Shown here: positions 1 through 12,613 of the stretch, one piece after another
How the letters are laid out: every line of letters begins with the position of its first letter
Numbering within the stretch: position 1 is the stretch's first letter
NCBI GenBank assembly: GCA_963575745.1
Contig: CAUYUJ010016903.1
Location: 193,311-257,310 of the forward strand
DNA from: Prorocentrum cordatum
Lineage: Eukaryota > Sar > Dinophyceae > Prorocentrales > Prorocentraceae
Length of the DNA stretch: 64,000 bases
Direction of reading: 5' to 3'
Program-made: the position numbers and the translations under genes
Notes under the pieces: generated by a model
Databases searched by the model: none
What the model saw: only the letters and a program-made list of their open reading frames with translations
What the model was told of the DNA's origin: nothing

Positions 1-2874
1 TTGGAAACTGATGAGGCGCGTGGCCTTGGTCCAACGAGCCCCTGTGTTGAATGAGAGCCCAAACTGCGGCAAATTACGGAATTCTGCAGAAGAGGGGCTG
101 AACCATACAGTAGTACCAGAGTAAGCCCGCAAAGTTGCCTCCAGTAGAAACGCTGCACACTCACGCACACACGTGGATGCGAGCGGCACGAATAATCCTG
201 AAGCTAAGCACCCAGTATCGCAGCGGAGGAAATTGCACCTGTGCCACGAACGATGCACAAGACAAATGACAACATTGGCATCGAGCGCAAGACAGACGCA
301 ATAATTCGAGAAGTACCAAATAAAATTCGACTGCACAAAGAAATCTGCATTCACCGCATTGCAGGCTGCATTATGCGCACTGCATTTACATGCTTTGAAA
401 TTTGATGAGGCGCGTGGCGTTGCGCCAGCGCACCCCTGGTGAAAGAGCGCCCAAAATGCTGCGTGTCCAGGAATACTACAGAAGGGGGTGGATCATGGTA
501 GCATGTAAACGCACCATGTTGCCTCAAGTAGAAACGCCGCGCACACATGGATGCGAGCGGCGCGAATAATCCTGAGGCTAAGCACCCAATATCGCAGCGG
601 AGGAAATTGCCCCTGTGCCAAGAAAGATGCACGGCCCAGAGTGTTCGCTGCAAAATCTCTGTGGGCGTTGGCATCGAGCACAAGAAAAACACAAAAATTG
701 AAGACGGCAAGTGCAACCGGCTGAGCGGGAAATCGGCATTCACCGCATTGCAGGCTGCATTACGCGCACTATCTCTACACGACTTGGAAACTGATGATGC
801 GCGTGGCCTTGGTCCAACGGACCCCTGTGTTGAATGAGAGCCCAAACTGCGGCAAATTACGGAATTCTGCAGAAGAGGGGCTGAACCATACAGTAGTACC
901 AGAGTAAGCCCGCAAAGTTGCCTCCAGTAGAAACGCTGCACACTCACGCACACACGTGGATGCGAGCGGCACGAATAATCCTGAAGCTAAGCAACCAATA
1001 TCGCAGCGGAGGAAATTGCACCTGTGCCACGAGAGCTGCAAGGCCCAGAGTGTTCGCTGCAAAATCTCTGTGGGCGTTGGCATCGAGCACAAAAAAACAA
1101 ATTGAAGACGACAAGTGCATCCAGCTAAGCGGGAAATCGGTATTCACCGCATTGCAAGCTGCATTACGCGCACTATCTCTACATGATTTGGACACTGACG
1201 AGGCGCGTAACCTTGGTCCAACGAACCACTGTGTTGAATAAGCGCCCAAACTGCGGCGTATTACGGAATACTACAGGACAGGGCCTGGATCATAGCACGA
1301 TAGTAAGCACGCCATGTTGCCTCCAGTAGAAGCGCTGCACACATACACACACATGGATGCGAGCGGCGCGAATAATCCTGAAGCTGACCCAATATCGCAG
1401 CGGAGGCAATTGCACCTGTGCCACGAACGATGCACAATAGACATGTCAACGTTGGCATCGAGCGCAAGATAGACGCAATAAGTTTAGAAGTCCAATGAAA
1501 TCGGCTGCATGGGAAATCTGCACTGCAGGCTGCATTATGCGCACTGCATCCACATGCTTTGAAATCTGCTGACGCGCGTGGCGTTGCGCCAGCGCACCCC
1601 TGGTGAATAAGCGCCCAGAATGCGGCGTATCCAGGAATACTACAGAAGGGGGTGAATCATGGTAGCATGTAAACGCACCATGTTGCCTCAAGTAGAAACG
1701 CCGCGCGCACACATGGATGCGAGCGGCGCGAATAATCATGAGGCTAAGCACCCAATATCGCAGCGGAGGAAATTGCACCTGTGCCACGAAAGCTGCACGG
1801 CCCAGAGTGTTCGCTGCAAAATCTTTGCGGGCGTTGACATCGAGAACAAGAAAAACACAAGAATTGAAGACGGCAAGTGCAACCAGCTGAGCGGGAAACC
1901 GGCATTCACCGCATTGCAGGCTGCATTACGCGCACTATATTTGCATGATTTGGAAACTGATGAGGCGCATGGCCTTCGCCACACGAACCCCTGTGTTGAA
2001 TAAGCGCCCAAACTGCGGTGCATTACGGAATAAAACAGAAGAGGGCCTGGACCATAGTACCATAGTAAGCACGCCATGTTGCCTTCAGTAGAAGCGCTGC
2101 ACACTCACGCACACACATGGATGCAAGCGGCACGAATAATCCTGAAGCTAAGCACCCAATATCGCAGCGGAGGAAATTGCACCTGTGCCACGAACGATGC
2201 ACAAAACAAATCACAACATTGGCATCAAGCGTAAGACAGACGCAATAATTCGAGAAGTAAAATATGAATTCGGCTGCACGGGGAAATCTTCATTCACGGC
2301 AATGCATGCTGCATTGTGCGCACTGGATCCACATGCTTTGAAATCTGATGAGGCGCGTGGCGCTGCGCCAGCGCACCCCTGGTGAATAAGCGCATAAACT
2401 GCGGCGTATCCAGGAATACTACAGAAAGGGGTGGATCATGGTAGCATGTAAACGCATCATGTTGCCTCAAGTAGAAACGCCGCGCACACATGGATGCGAG
2501 CGGCGCGAATAATCCTGAAGCTAAGCAACCAATATCGCAGCGGAGGAAATTGCACCTGTGCCACGAGAGCTGCACGGCCCAGAGTGTTCGCTGCAAAAAT
2601 CTCTGTGGGCGCTAGCATCGAGCACAAGAAAAACACAAAAATTGAAGACGGCAAGTGCAGCCGGCTAATCGGAACATCGGCATTCACCGCATTGCAGGCT
2701 GCATTACGCGCACCATCTCTACATGATTTGGAAACTGATGAGGCGCGTGGCCTTGGTCCAACGAGCCCCTGTGTTGAATGAGAGCCCAAACTGCGGCGCA
2801 CTACGGAATACCACAGAAGAGGGCCTGGATCATAGTACCATGATAAGCACGCCATGTTGCCTCCAATAGAAGCG

Positions 2875-2909
<35 letters not shown>

Positions 2910-5900
2910 TGCGAGCGGGGCAAATGATCCTGAAGCTAAGCACCCAATATCGCAGCGGAGGAAATTGTACCTGTGCCACGAAGGATGCACAATACACATG
3001 TCAACGTTGGCATCGAGCGCAAGACAGACGCAATAATCTTAGAAGACTAAGCAACTGGCTGCACGGGAAATCTGCATTGCAGGCTGCATTATGCGCACTG
3101 CATCCACATGCTTTGAAATCTGATGACGCGAGTGGCGTTGCGCCAGCGCACCCCTGTGTTGAATAAGCGCCCAAACTGCGGCGTATCCCGGAAAACTACA
3201 GGAAGGGGTGGATCATGGTAGCATGTAAACGCACCATGTTGCCTCAAGTAGAAACGCCGCGCACACATGGATGCGAGCGGCGCGAATAATCCTGAAGCTA
3301 AGCACCCAATATCGCAGCGGTGGAAATTGCACCTGTGCCACGAGAGCTGCACGGCCCAGAGTGTTCGCTGCAAAATCTCTGTGGGCGTTGGCATCGAACA
3401 CAAAACACACAAGAATTGAGGACGACAAGTGCAGTCGGCTAAATGGAACATCGGCATTCACCGCATTGCAGGCTGCATTACGCGCACCATCTCTACATGA
3501 TTTGGAAACTGATGAGGCGCATGGCCTTGGTCAAACAAACGCCTGTGTTGAATAAACGCCCAAACTGCGGCGCATTACGGAATAAAACAGAGAAGGGCCT
3601 GGACCATAGGACCATAGTAAGCACGCCATGTCGCCTCCAGTAAAAGCGCTGCACACACACACACACACATGGATGCGAGCGGCGCGAACAATCCTGAGGC
3701 TGAGCACCCAATATCGCAGCGAAAGAAATTGCGCCTGTGCCACGAACGATGCACAATACACATGTCAACGTAAGCATCGAGCGTAAGACAGACGCCATAA
3801 TCTTAGAAGTCCAATGAAATCGGCTGCACGGGAAATCTGCATTGCAAGCTGCATTATGCGCACTGCATCCACATGCTTTGAAATCTGATGACGCGCATGG
3901 CGTTGAGCCAGCGCACCACTGGTGAGTAAGCGCCCAGAATGCGGCGTACCCAGGAATACGACATAAGGAGGGGATCATGGTAGCATGTTAACGCACCATG
4001 TTGGCTCAAGTAGAAACGCCGCGCACACATGGATGCGAGCGGCGCGAATAATCCTGAAGCTAAGCACCCAATATCGCAGCGGAGGAAATTGCACCTGTGC
4101 CACGAACGATGCACAATACACATGTCAACGTTGGCATCGAGCGCAAGACAGACGCAATAATCTTAGAAGTCCATTGAAATCGGCTGCGCCGGAAATCTGC
4201 ATTGCAGGCTGCATTGTGCGCACTGCATCCACATGCTTTGAAATCTGATGACGCGAGTGGCGTTGCGCCAGCGCACCCCTGTGTTGAATAAGCGCCCAAA
4301 CTGCGGCGTATCCCGGAAAACTACAGGAAGGGGTGGATCATGGTAGCATGTAAACGCACCATGTTGCCTCAAGTAGAAACGCCGCGCACACATGGATGCG
4401 AGCGGCGCGAATAATCCTGAAGCTAAGCACCCAATATCGCAGCGGAGGAAATTGCACCTGTGCCACGAGAGCTGCACGGCCCAGAGTGTTCGCTGCAAAA
4501 ATCTCTGTGGGCGTTGGCATCGAACACAAGAAAGACACAAGAATTGAGGACGGCAAGTGCAGCCGTCTAAACGGAAAATCGGCATTCACCGCATTGCAAG
4601 CTGCATTACGCGCACCATCTCTACATGATTTGGAAACTGATGAGGCGCGTGGCCTTGGTCCAACGAACCCCTGTGTTGAATAAGCGCCCAAACTGCGGCG
4701 CATTACGGAATACCACAGAAGAGGGCCTGGATCATAGTACCATGATAAGCACGCCATGTTGCCTCCAGTAGAAGCGCTGCACACACACACACACACACAC
4801 ACGGATGCGAGCGGCGCAAATAATCCTGAAGCTGAGCACCCAATATCGCAGCGGAGGAAATTGCACCTGTGCCACGAACGATGCACAGTACACATGTCAA
4901 CGTTGGCATCGAGCGCAAGACAGACGCAATAATCTTATAAGTCCAATGAAATCGGCTGCACGGGAAATCTGCATTGCAGGCTGCATTGTGCGCACTGCAT
5001 CCACATGCTTTGATATCTGATGAGGCGCGTGGCGTTGCGCCAGCGCACCCCTGGTGAATAAGCGCCCAGAAGGCTGCATGTCGAGGAATACTACAGATGG
5101 GGGTGGATCATGGCAGCATGTAAACGCACCATGTTGCCTCAAGTAGAAACGCCGCGCACACATGGATGCGAGCGGCGCGAATAATCCTGAAGCTAAGCAC
5201 CCAATATCGCAGCGGAGGAAATTGCACCTGTGCCACGAGAGCTGCACGGCCCAGAGTGTTCGCTGCAAAAATCTCTGTGGGCGTTGGCATCGAACACAAG
5301 AAAGACACAAGAATTGAGGACGGCAAGTGCAGCCGTCTAAACGGAAAATCGGCATTCACCGCATTGCAAGCTTCATTACGCGCCCTATCTCTACATGATT
5401 TGGAAACTGATGGGGCGCATGGCCTTGGTCCAACAAACACCTGTGTTGAATGAACGCCCAAACTGCGGCGCATTACGGAATAAAACAGAAACGGGCCTGG
5501 ACCTGGACCATAGTAAGCACGCCATGTCGCCTCCAGTAGAAGCGCTGCACACACACACACACACATGGATGCGAGCGGCGCGAACAATCCTGAGGCTGAG
5601 CACCCAATATCGCAGCGAAAGAAATTGCGCCTGTGCCACGAACGATGCACAATACACATGTCAACGTAAGCATCAAGCGTAAGACAGACGCAATAATCTT
5701 AGAAGTCCAATGAAATCGGCTGCACGGGAAATCTGCATTGCAAGCTGCACTATGCGCACTGCATCCGCATGCTTTGAAATCTGATGACGCGCGTGGCGTT
5801 GCGGCAGCGCACCCCTGGTGAATAAGCGCCCAGAATGCGGCGTATCCCGGAATACGACATAAGGAGGGATCATGGTAGCATGTAAACGCACCATGTTGCC

Positions 5901-7850
5901 TCAAGTAGAAACGCCGCGCACACATGGATGCGAGCGGCGCGAATAATCCTGAAGCTAAGCACCCAATATCGCAGCGGAGGAAATTGCACCTGTGCCACGA
6001 GAGCTGCACGGCCCAGAGTGTTCGCTGCAAAATCTCTGTGGGCGTTGGCATCGAGAACCAAATAATACAAGAATTGAAGACGGCAAGTGCAACCAGCTAA
6101 GCGGGAAATCGGCATTCACCGCATTGCAAGCTGCATTGCGCGCACTATCTTTACATGCTTTGGAAACTAATGAAACGCGTGGCCTTGGTCCAACGAACCC
6201 CTGTATTGAATCAGCGCCCAAACTGCGGCGCATTACGGAATACTACAGAAGATGGCCTGGACCATAGTGACATAGTAAGCACGCCATGTTGCCTCCAGTA
6301 GAGGCGCTGCACACATACACACACACACGGATGCGAGCGGCACGAACAATCCTGAGGCTAAGCACCCAATATCGCAGCGAAAGAAATTGCACCTGTGCCA
6401 CGAACGATGCTCAAGACAAATGAGAACATTGGCATCGAGCCCAAGACAGGCGCAATAATCTTAGAAGTCCAATGAAATCGGCTGCACGGGAAATATGCAT
6501 TGCGGGCTGCATTATGCGCACTGCATACACATGCTTTGAAATCTGATGAGGCGCGTGGCGTTGCGGCAGCGCACCCCTGGTGAATAAGCGCTCAGAATGC
6601 GGCGTATCCAGGAATACTACAGAAGGGGGTGGATCACGGTAGCATGTAAACGCACCATGTTGCCTCAAGTAGAAACGCCGCGCACACATGGATGCGAGCG
6701 GCGCGAATAATCCTGAAGCTGAGCACCCAATATCGCAGCGGAGGAAATTGCACCTGTGCCACGAGAGCTGCACGGCCCAGAGTGTTCGCTGCAAAATCTC
6801 TGTGGGCGGTGGCATCGAGCACAAGAAAGACACAAGAATTGAAGACGGCAAGTGCAATCGGCTAAGCGGGATATCGGCATTCACCGCATTGCAAGCTGCA
6901 TTACGCGCACCATCTCTACATGATTTGGAAACTGATGAAGCGCGTGGCCGTGGCCCAACGAACCCCTGTGTTGAATCAACGTCCAAACTGCGGCGCATTA
7001 CGGAATACCACAGAAGAGGGCCTGGACCATAGTACCACAGTGAGCCCGCAAAGTTGCCTCCAGTAGAAACGCTGCACACTCACGCACACACACATGGATG
7101 CGAGCGGCACGAATAATCCTGAAGCTAAGCACCCAATATCACAGTGGAGGAAATTGCACATGTGCCACGAACGATGCACAAGCCAAATGACGACGTTGCC
7201 ATCGAGCGCAAGACAGACGCAATTCTTCGAGGAGTAAAACATGCATTCGGCTGCACGGGGAAATCTGCATTCACAGCATTGCGGGCTGCATTATGCGCAC
7301 CGCATCTACATGCTTTGAAATCTGATGAGGCGCGTGGCGTTGCGCCAGCGCACCCCTGGTGAATAAGCGCTCAGAATGCGGCGTATCCAGGAATACTACA
7401 GAAGGGGGTGGATCACGGTAGCATGTAAACGCACCATGTTGCCTCAAGTAGAAACGCCACTCACACATGGATGCGAGCGGCGCGAATAATCCTGAAGCTG
7501 AGCACCCAATATCGCAGCGGAGGAAATTGCACCTGTGCCACGAGAGCTGCACGGCCCAGAGTGTTCGCTGCAAAATCTCTGTGGGCGGTGGCATCGAGCA
7601 CAAGAAAGACACAAGAATTGAAGACGGCAGGTGCAATCGGCTAAGCGGGATATCGGCATTCACCGCATTACAGGCTGCATTACGCGCACCATCTCTACAT
7701 GATTTGGAAACTGATGAAACGCGTGGCCGTGGCCCAACGAACCCCTGTGTTGAATAAACGCCCAAACTGCGGCACATTACGGAATACTATAGAAGAGGGC
7801 CTGGACCATAGTACCATAGTAAGCACGCCATGTTCCCTCCAGTCGAAGCG

Positions 7851-7882
<32 letters not shown>

Positions 7883-9598
7883 GGATGCGAGCGGCACGAA
7901 CAATCCTGAAGCTAAGCACCCAATATCGCAGCGGAAGAAATTGCACCTGGGCCAGGAACGATGCACAACACACATGTCAACGTTGGCATCGAGCGCAAGA
8001 CAGACGCCATAATCTTAGAAGTCCAATGAAATCGGCTGCACGGGAAATATGCATTGCGGGCTGCTTTATGCGCACTGCATCCACATGCTTTGAAATCTGA
8101 TGAGGCGCGTGGCGTTGCGGCAGCGCACCCCTGGTGAATAAGCGCCCAGAATGCGGCGTATCCAGGAATACTACAAAAGGGATCACGGTAGCATGTAAAG
8201 GCACCATGTTGCCTCAAGTAGAAACGCCGCGCACACATGGATGCGAGCGGCGCGAATAATCCTGAAGCTCAGCACCCAATATCGCAGCGGAGGAAATTGC
8301 ACCTGTGCCACGAGAGCTGCACGGCCCAGAGTGTTCGCTGCAAAATCTCTGTGGGCGGTGGCATTGGGAACAACAAACACACACACACACAATACAAAAA
8401 ATTGAAGACGGCAAGTGTAGCCGGCTAAGCTGGATATCGACATTCACCGCATTGCAAGCTGCATTATGCGCACTATCTCTACATGATTTGGAAACTGATG
8501 CGGCGCGTGGCAGAGGCCCAACGAACCCCTGTGTTGAATCAACGGCCAAACTGCGGCGTATTACGGAATACTACAGAAGAGGGCCTGGACCATAGTACCA
8601 TAGTAAGCACGCCATGTTGCCTCTAGTAGAGGCGCTGCACACAAACACACACACACACACACACGGATGCGAGCGGCACGAACAATCCTGAAGCTGAGCA
8701 CCCAATATCGCAGCGGAGGCAATTGCACCTGTGCCACGAACGATGCTCAAGACAAATGAGAACATTGGCATCGAGCCCAAGACAGACGCAATAAATTTAG
8801 AAGTCCAATGAAATCGGCTGCACGGGAAATCAGCATTGCAGGCTGCATTATGCGCACTGCATCCACATGCTTTGAAATCTGATGACGCGCGTGGCGTTAC
8901 GCCAGCGCACCCCTGGTGAATAAGCGCCCAGAATGCGGCGTATCCAGGAATACTACAGAAGGGGGTGGATCACGGTAGCATGTTAACGCACCATGTTGCC
9001 TCAAGTAGAAACGCCGCGCACACATGGATGCGAGCGGCGCGAATAATCCTGAAGCTAAGCGCCCAATATCGCAGCGGAGGAAATTGCACCTGTGCCACGA
9101 GAGCTGCACGGCCCAGAGTGTTCGCTGCAAAATCTCTGTGGGCGGTGGCATTGGGAACAAAACACACACACACACACACAATACAAAAAATGAAGACGGC
9201 AAGTGTAGCCGGCTAAGCAGGATATCGACATTCACCGCATTGCAGGCTGCATTACGCACAATATCTCTACATATATATATATATATGGCTTGGAAGCTGA
9301 TGAGGCGCGTGGCTTTGGTCCAACGAACCCCTGTGTTGAACAAACGCCCAAACTGCGGCACATTACGGAATACTATAGAAGAGGGCCTGGACCATAGTAC
9401 CATAGTAAGCACGCCATGTTGCCTCCAGTAGAAGCGCTGCACACACATGGATGCGAGCGTCGCGAATAATCCTGAAGCTAAGCACCCAATATCGCAGCGG
9501 AGGAAATTGCACCTGTGCCACGAAAGATGCACGGCCCAGAGCGTTCGCTGCAGAATGAATGTGGGCGTAGGCACCGAGCGCAGGGTAGACGCCTGAAT
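1..9598. repeat. Tandem satellite array, two alternating monomers (25 copies)
   Basis: The array is anchored on GGATGCGAGCGG-like copies at 175, 549, 958, 1355, 1715, 2119, 2492, 2907, 3269, 3671, 4031, 4394, 4803, 5164, 5567, 5926, 6329, 6690, 7096, 7469, 7883, 8239, 8665, 9026 and 9449. Type A monomers (356-374 bp) carry GCGCAAGACAGACGC after the anchor; type B (397-426 bp) carry GGCCCAGAGTGTTCGCTGC. They alternate as a ~765 bp dimer, with two register slips: B-B at 549/958 and A-A at 3671/4031. An A subtype with CATTCACNGCATTGC appears at 175, 2119 and 7096. Length variation comes largely from (CA)n beside the anchor and, near 9.27 kb, from (TA)n. Many frames are open but the same frames are not conserved between copies, so I call no genes here. 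I cannot say whether it is transcribed. Confidence 0.95.
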
Positions 9599-9707
9599 TA
9601 CAAAGGCCCGCCGACGCCTTGGGGTCACTAGGCGTGTGAGACTGCCGCCTCCCCCCACTCCTCCCTGGGGAAAACCGTCCGGCTGGTTCTTGTTGGACGC
9701 CCGGAAT

Positions 9708-9888
9708 GGGTACGGAAAACATGGATACAATACCCAACAACAAATGTTGTCCCAAACCAAGAGCGGCCGCTGTTGCGCGGGCGGCCTTCTGTCCCAAATG
9801 GACACAGGCCGCGGCGGCGCGGACAGCGAGTCCTGTTCAAAATGAACAAGAACTGCTGTTGGGCATCGTACCCATTCTTTCCGTGCCC
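9708..9888. repeat. Imperfect inverted repeat (foldback) centred near 9797
   Basis: GGGTACGGAAAACATGG at 9708 is matched in inverse orientation by the sequence ending at 9888, whose reverse complement starts GGGCACGGAAAGAATGG. Pairing continues through CCCAACA and into a central GCGGCC..GGCCGC stem. Weaker pairing may extend outward to about 9640 and 9955. Confidence 0.7.
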
Positions 9889-10239
9889 AGTTCGTTCGTA
9901 CCGAGTTGGGAGGGGTGGGGGTTGGGGGACACAAGAGCCGGCGGTACAGGCGGCCCGGGCCCTGCCACCAGACGGAATCCCACGGCTTCGACATGGATTC
10001 TGGAGCCTCTAAGGTGCCTCGCCATGTTCTCCGCGCGGCCCCAGATGGCCCCAAGAAGTCCAGGTGAGGTCCCAGAACAGTCTTGGAGACCTCGAAGATG
10101 TCTTCGGGAAACTTTATGACGACCCTGACGAAGGCCCCGACAAGGGAAAATTTGCCCCTTTCCTTCCGAAAACTGCAAATGTCATCATACTCATATCTTT
10201 GCTGTTCGAAGCGTCCCAGACTGCCTCAGAGGCCTTCAA

Positions 10240-10530
10240 GATCGACCCAAAACGGGCCAAGTGCCCTAGAGGGCCCCAAGACGGTTGCAGACGGCCCCAG
10301 GGAGGCTCAAGAGGCGCCAAACACATCCCAAGAAGACACCAAGAGGGGTCCACAACAGCCTCGGATGGCCCCAAGACGGCCCAAGAGGGGCCCACAACAG
10401 CCCAAGATGGCCCCAAGACGGCCCAAGAGGCGCCTAAGACGGCCCAGGAGGGCCCCGAGGGGCTCCCCCCCAGAAGCCCCCCCAAAGAGGCCCTAACGAG
10501 CCCGCTGCCGAATGGCCCCCAAGCGGCTTC
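10240..10530. repeat. GGCCCCAAGACG-type minisatellite, copy 1
   Basis: Degenerate ~12 bp units of the form GGCCCCAAGACGGCCCAAGAG. Frames stay open on both strands because the unit rarely makes stops, giving Pro/Gln/Asp-like or Trp/Gly/Leu-like repeat translations. The same family occurs at many other places in this window, in both orientations. I do not interpret it as coding. Confidence 0.8.
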
Positions 10531-10739
10531 AAACTGCCTACAAGAAGAGCTGACTGGACGAGAGGCGAGAGGCTCCTCGCATGCGTAGAAGGGCCGTTCT
10601 CCACCGTCCATGGGCCCTGGATGCCTGTCCTCTGAGCGGCGTTGTCGTAGGATCGACGATTGGCGATCGAAGGTCGATGGGATAACACGAGAACACGATG
10701 AACGCCTCAATCATTGGGCCAACGAAACGGGAAAACACC

Positions 10740-10935
10740 TTGGCCGGAGGAGTCGGAGGGCGGGGGTGAGGGAGCGCGGAAGAAGGGGAAAGGAGAGGAG
10801 GAGAAGGACGAGGAGAAGACAAAGGAGGAAAGGGAGGAGAAAAGCAACACATAGGGAGAGGAGGGGAAGGACGAGGAGAAGAAAAATGAGGAGAGAGGGA
10901 AAAAAGAGGAAAGAGGGAGAAGAGGATGATCGACT
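10740..10935 (+). repeat. Purine-rich (GGA/GAA)n tract
   Basis: Irregular GAGGAG/GAAGAA tract on the plus strand. It gives spurious Arg/Glu-rich frames on plus and Ser/Leu-rich frames on minus. It lies inside the insert that splits the satellite. Confidence 0.85.
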
Positions 10936-11003
10936 ACCGATGAACAGGTATGATCTCGGCATCCGCGGGCCCGGGGTCGGCGGTGTGACGTAAACCAGTG
11001 AAT

Positions 11004-11800
11004 CAAGTGCAAGTGCGCTGGAACTCGGCACTCACCGCACTGCAGACTGCATTACGCACAAGATCTATATATATATATATATGACTTGGAAACTGATGAG
11101 GCGCGTGGCTTTGGTCCAACGAACCCCGGAATAAACGCCCAAACTGCGGCGAATGACGGAATACTAAAGAAGGCCTGGACCATAGTACCATAGTAAGCCC
11201 GCCATGGTGCCTCAAGTAGAAACGCCGCGCACACATGGATGCAAGCGGCACGAATAATCCTGAAACTACGCACACAATATCGCAACGGAGGAGATTGCAC
11301 CTGCGCCACGAAAGATGCAAGCCCCTGAGCGTTCGCAGCAAGAGTGATGTCAGCGCTGGCATCGGCCGCGAGACAGTCATACGATTCGGAGACGTCCAGT
11401 GCAGCCGGTTGCGCAGCAAATCTGCATTCACAGCATTGCAGGCCGCATTACGCGCACTGCTTCTACATGATTTGGAGACTGATGAGGCGCTTGACGTTGC
11501 GCCACCAAACCGCGGTATTGAATAACCTGACTACGGCGCGTTACGCGTTGATGCGCTCACCATGCCAACTCAAGGGGAAGAGCCGTGCACACTGAGATAT
11601 GATCGGCGCGAATATTTACTAGAACAGAGCGCTCCATCGAAGCATTGGAAATTACAACTGCGCCACGACTGAGCATTTGCCCAAGACGGTTGCTGCATGG
11701 TTGACGATGCCAGCACCAACATCAAGCGCGCAACGGACGCGCCATCTAGATAGATCAAGTGCATTCCGTGGCCAAGAACAGTTGCAAAAGACACTGCGTC
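11004..11800. repeat. Diverged satellite monomers at the array edge
   Basis: The satellite resumes with the same (TA)n placement seen at 9.27 kb, followed by a monomer anchored at 11237 with clear type-B landmarks but many substitutions. A still more diverged unit around 11590-11770 keeps only GGCGCGAATA, GGAAATTACA and CGCCACGA. The fall in similarity to the right is what one expects at a satellite margin where homogenisation fails. Confidence 0.75.
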
Positions 11801-11933
11801 TGTATTTCCGTCGGTAGCACAAGAGAATGCTTCGTGAAGGCAACATGTTGGCTCAGAAACACAACTTCCGGGCACCCCAAGTCAACTGGACCGCTCTCGA
11901 AACCCTGAATCACCGAAAGATGGCATCTCTGCA

Positions 11934-12090
11934 GCATAAAGATAAGCTTTGGGCGGTCCGCGCACGTTTCTTGGGTCTGACCTGGACCCCCTCCCTGGCG
12001 TGCAGAACGCGACGCGGCGCCGAAGGCGCCGCCAGGGGCCCCAGCGCAGACCCAAGAAATCCGCGCGGAGCGCCAACAGTTATGCTTATG
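11934..12090. repeat. Foldback element, copy 1
   Basis: The left arm starts CATAAAGATAAG and contains GGTCCGCGCACGTTTCTTGG. The right arm, ending TATGCTTATG, contains the inverse of GCGCGGATTTCTTGGG. The arms are about 60 bp around a short GC-rich centre (GGCGCCGAAGGCGCC). The arm sequence matches that of the foldback at 12814-12975, so the two belong to one family. Confidence 0.8.
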
Positions 12091-12168
12091 CCTTTCTTGG
12101 TTCTTCAAGACATGATATCGGCCGCTGCCCTGGGGAAGTGTTCGCCCCACGCCCGTGCCCACACGTCT

Positions 12169-12376
12169 GAGGGAGGAACATGCGCCGGGGTGGAAAGCTT
12201 GGGCATCGCTTGATGGGGGGGCGATGGATGGGGAGGGAGAAGAGTGCACCTCTCGGCCTCCAGGGCCCCTTCTGGGGCCCAGCAGGGCTCCTTTTCTGCA
12301 GCCCTCGCTGCCCCCCCCATGCATCGCCCCCCCCTTTCACGACGCCCAACTCCCGAGGGAAGAACATGTGCTGGGG
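12169..12376. repeat. Foldback between direct repeats
   Basis: A hairpin with arms 12201-12238 and 12308-12347 (GGGGGGGCGATGGATGGGG against its inverse) lies between two 22-bp direct repeats of the form GAGGGARGAACATGYGCYGG (12169-12190 and 12355-12376, 19 of 22 identical). The direct repeats are too long for an ordinary target-site duplication and may be part of the element. Confidence 0.7.
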
Positions 12377-12613
12377 CTGGAGGCGTCCGTCGCGCAGCGT
12401 CCGGGTGGCGGAGCAAGGCGGCATCAGGGGGGGTGGCAGGGGCGGGAGAGCACGGCGAGGGGGCGGCGGCCAACGGTGCGCCATGCCTCCGCGCGGGCCT
12501 TCTCCCGCCTCTCCGTCCTGTCGCTCTCCTCCTTCGCCTGCGCAAGGGGCGGGGCCACGAGCGACGGGCACTTTCACAGATCCACGTCCAGGCCCTCGCA
12601 CTCTGGACACCGA

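Larger units (their letters stand above)
9599..10998. other. 1.4 kb insert interrupting the satellite
   Basis: The B monomer anchored at 9449 breaks off after GTAGACGCC, and recognisable monomer sequence resumes near 11004, at a later point of the monomer. The intervening DNA is unrelated to the satellite. It holds a foldback, a GGCCCAAGA minisatellite and a purine tract. TGAAT occurs at both edges (9594-9598 and 10999-11003) and could be a target-site duplication, but five bases can match by chance. No reading frame resembles a transposase, so an autonomous element is not indicated. Confidence 0.6.

Noticed and set aside
1-9598. Satellite as a family of short genes
   Set aside because: Open frames of 60-180 codons occur in most copies but in shifting registers and on both strands; indels are not multiples of three.
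1-9598. 5S rRNA-like box (GAAGCTAAGCA) in each monomer
   Set aside because: Only an 11-base match to the 5S internal promoter; the other 5S landmarks are missing or in the wrong order.
8897-10054. 385-codon minus frame across satellite and insert
   Set aside because: It spans the insertion boundary, so it cannot be an old gene; other monomers do not keep the frame.
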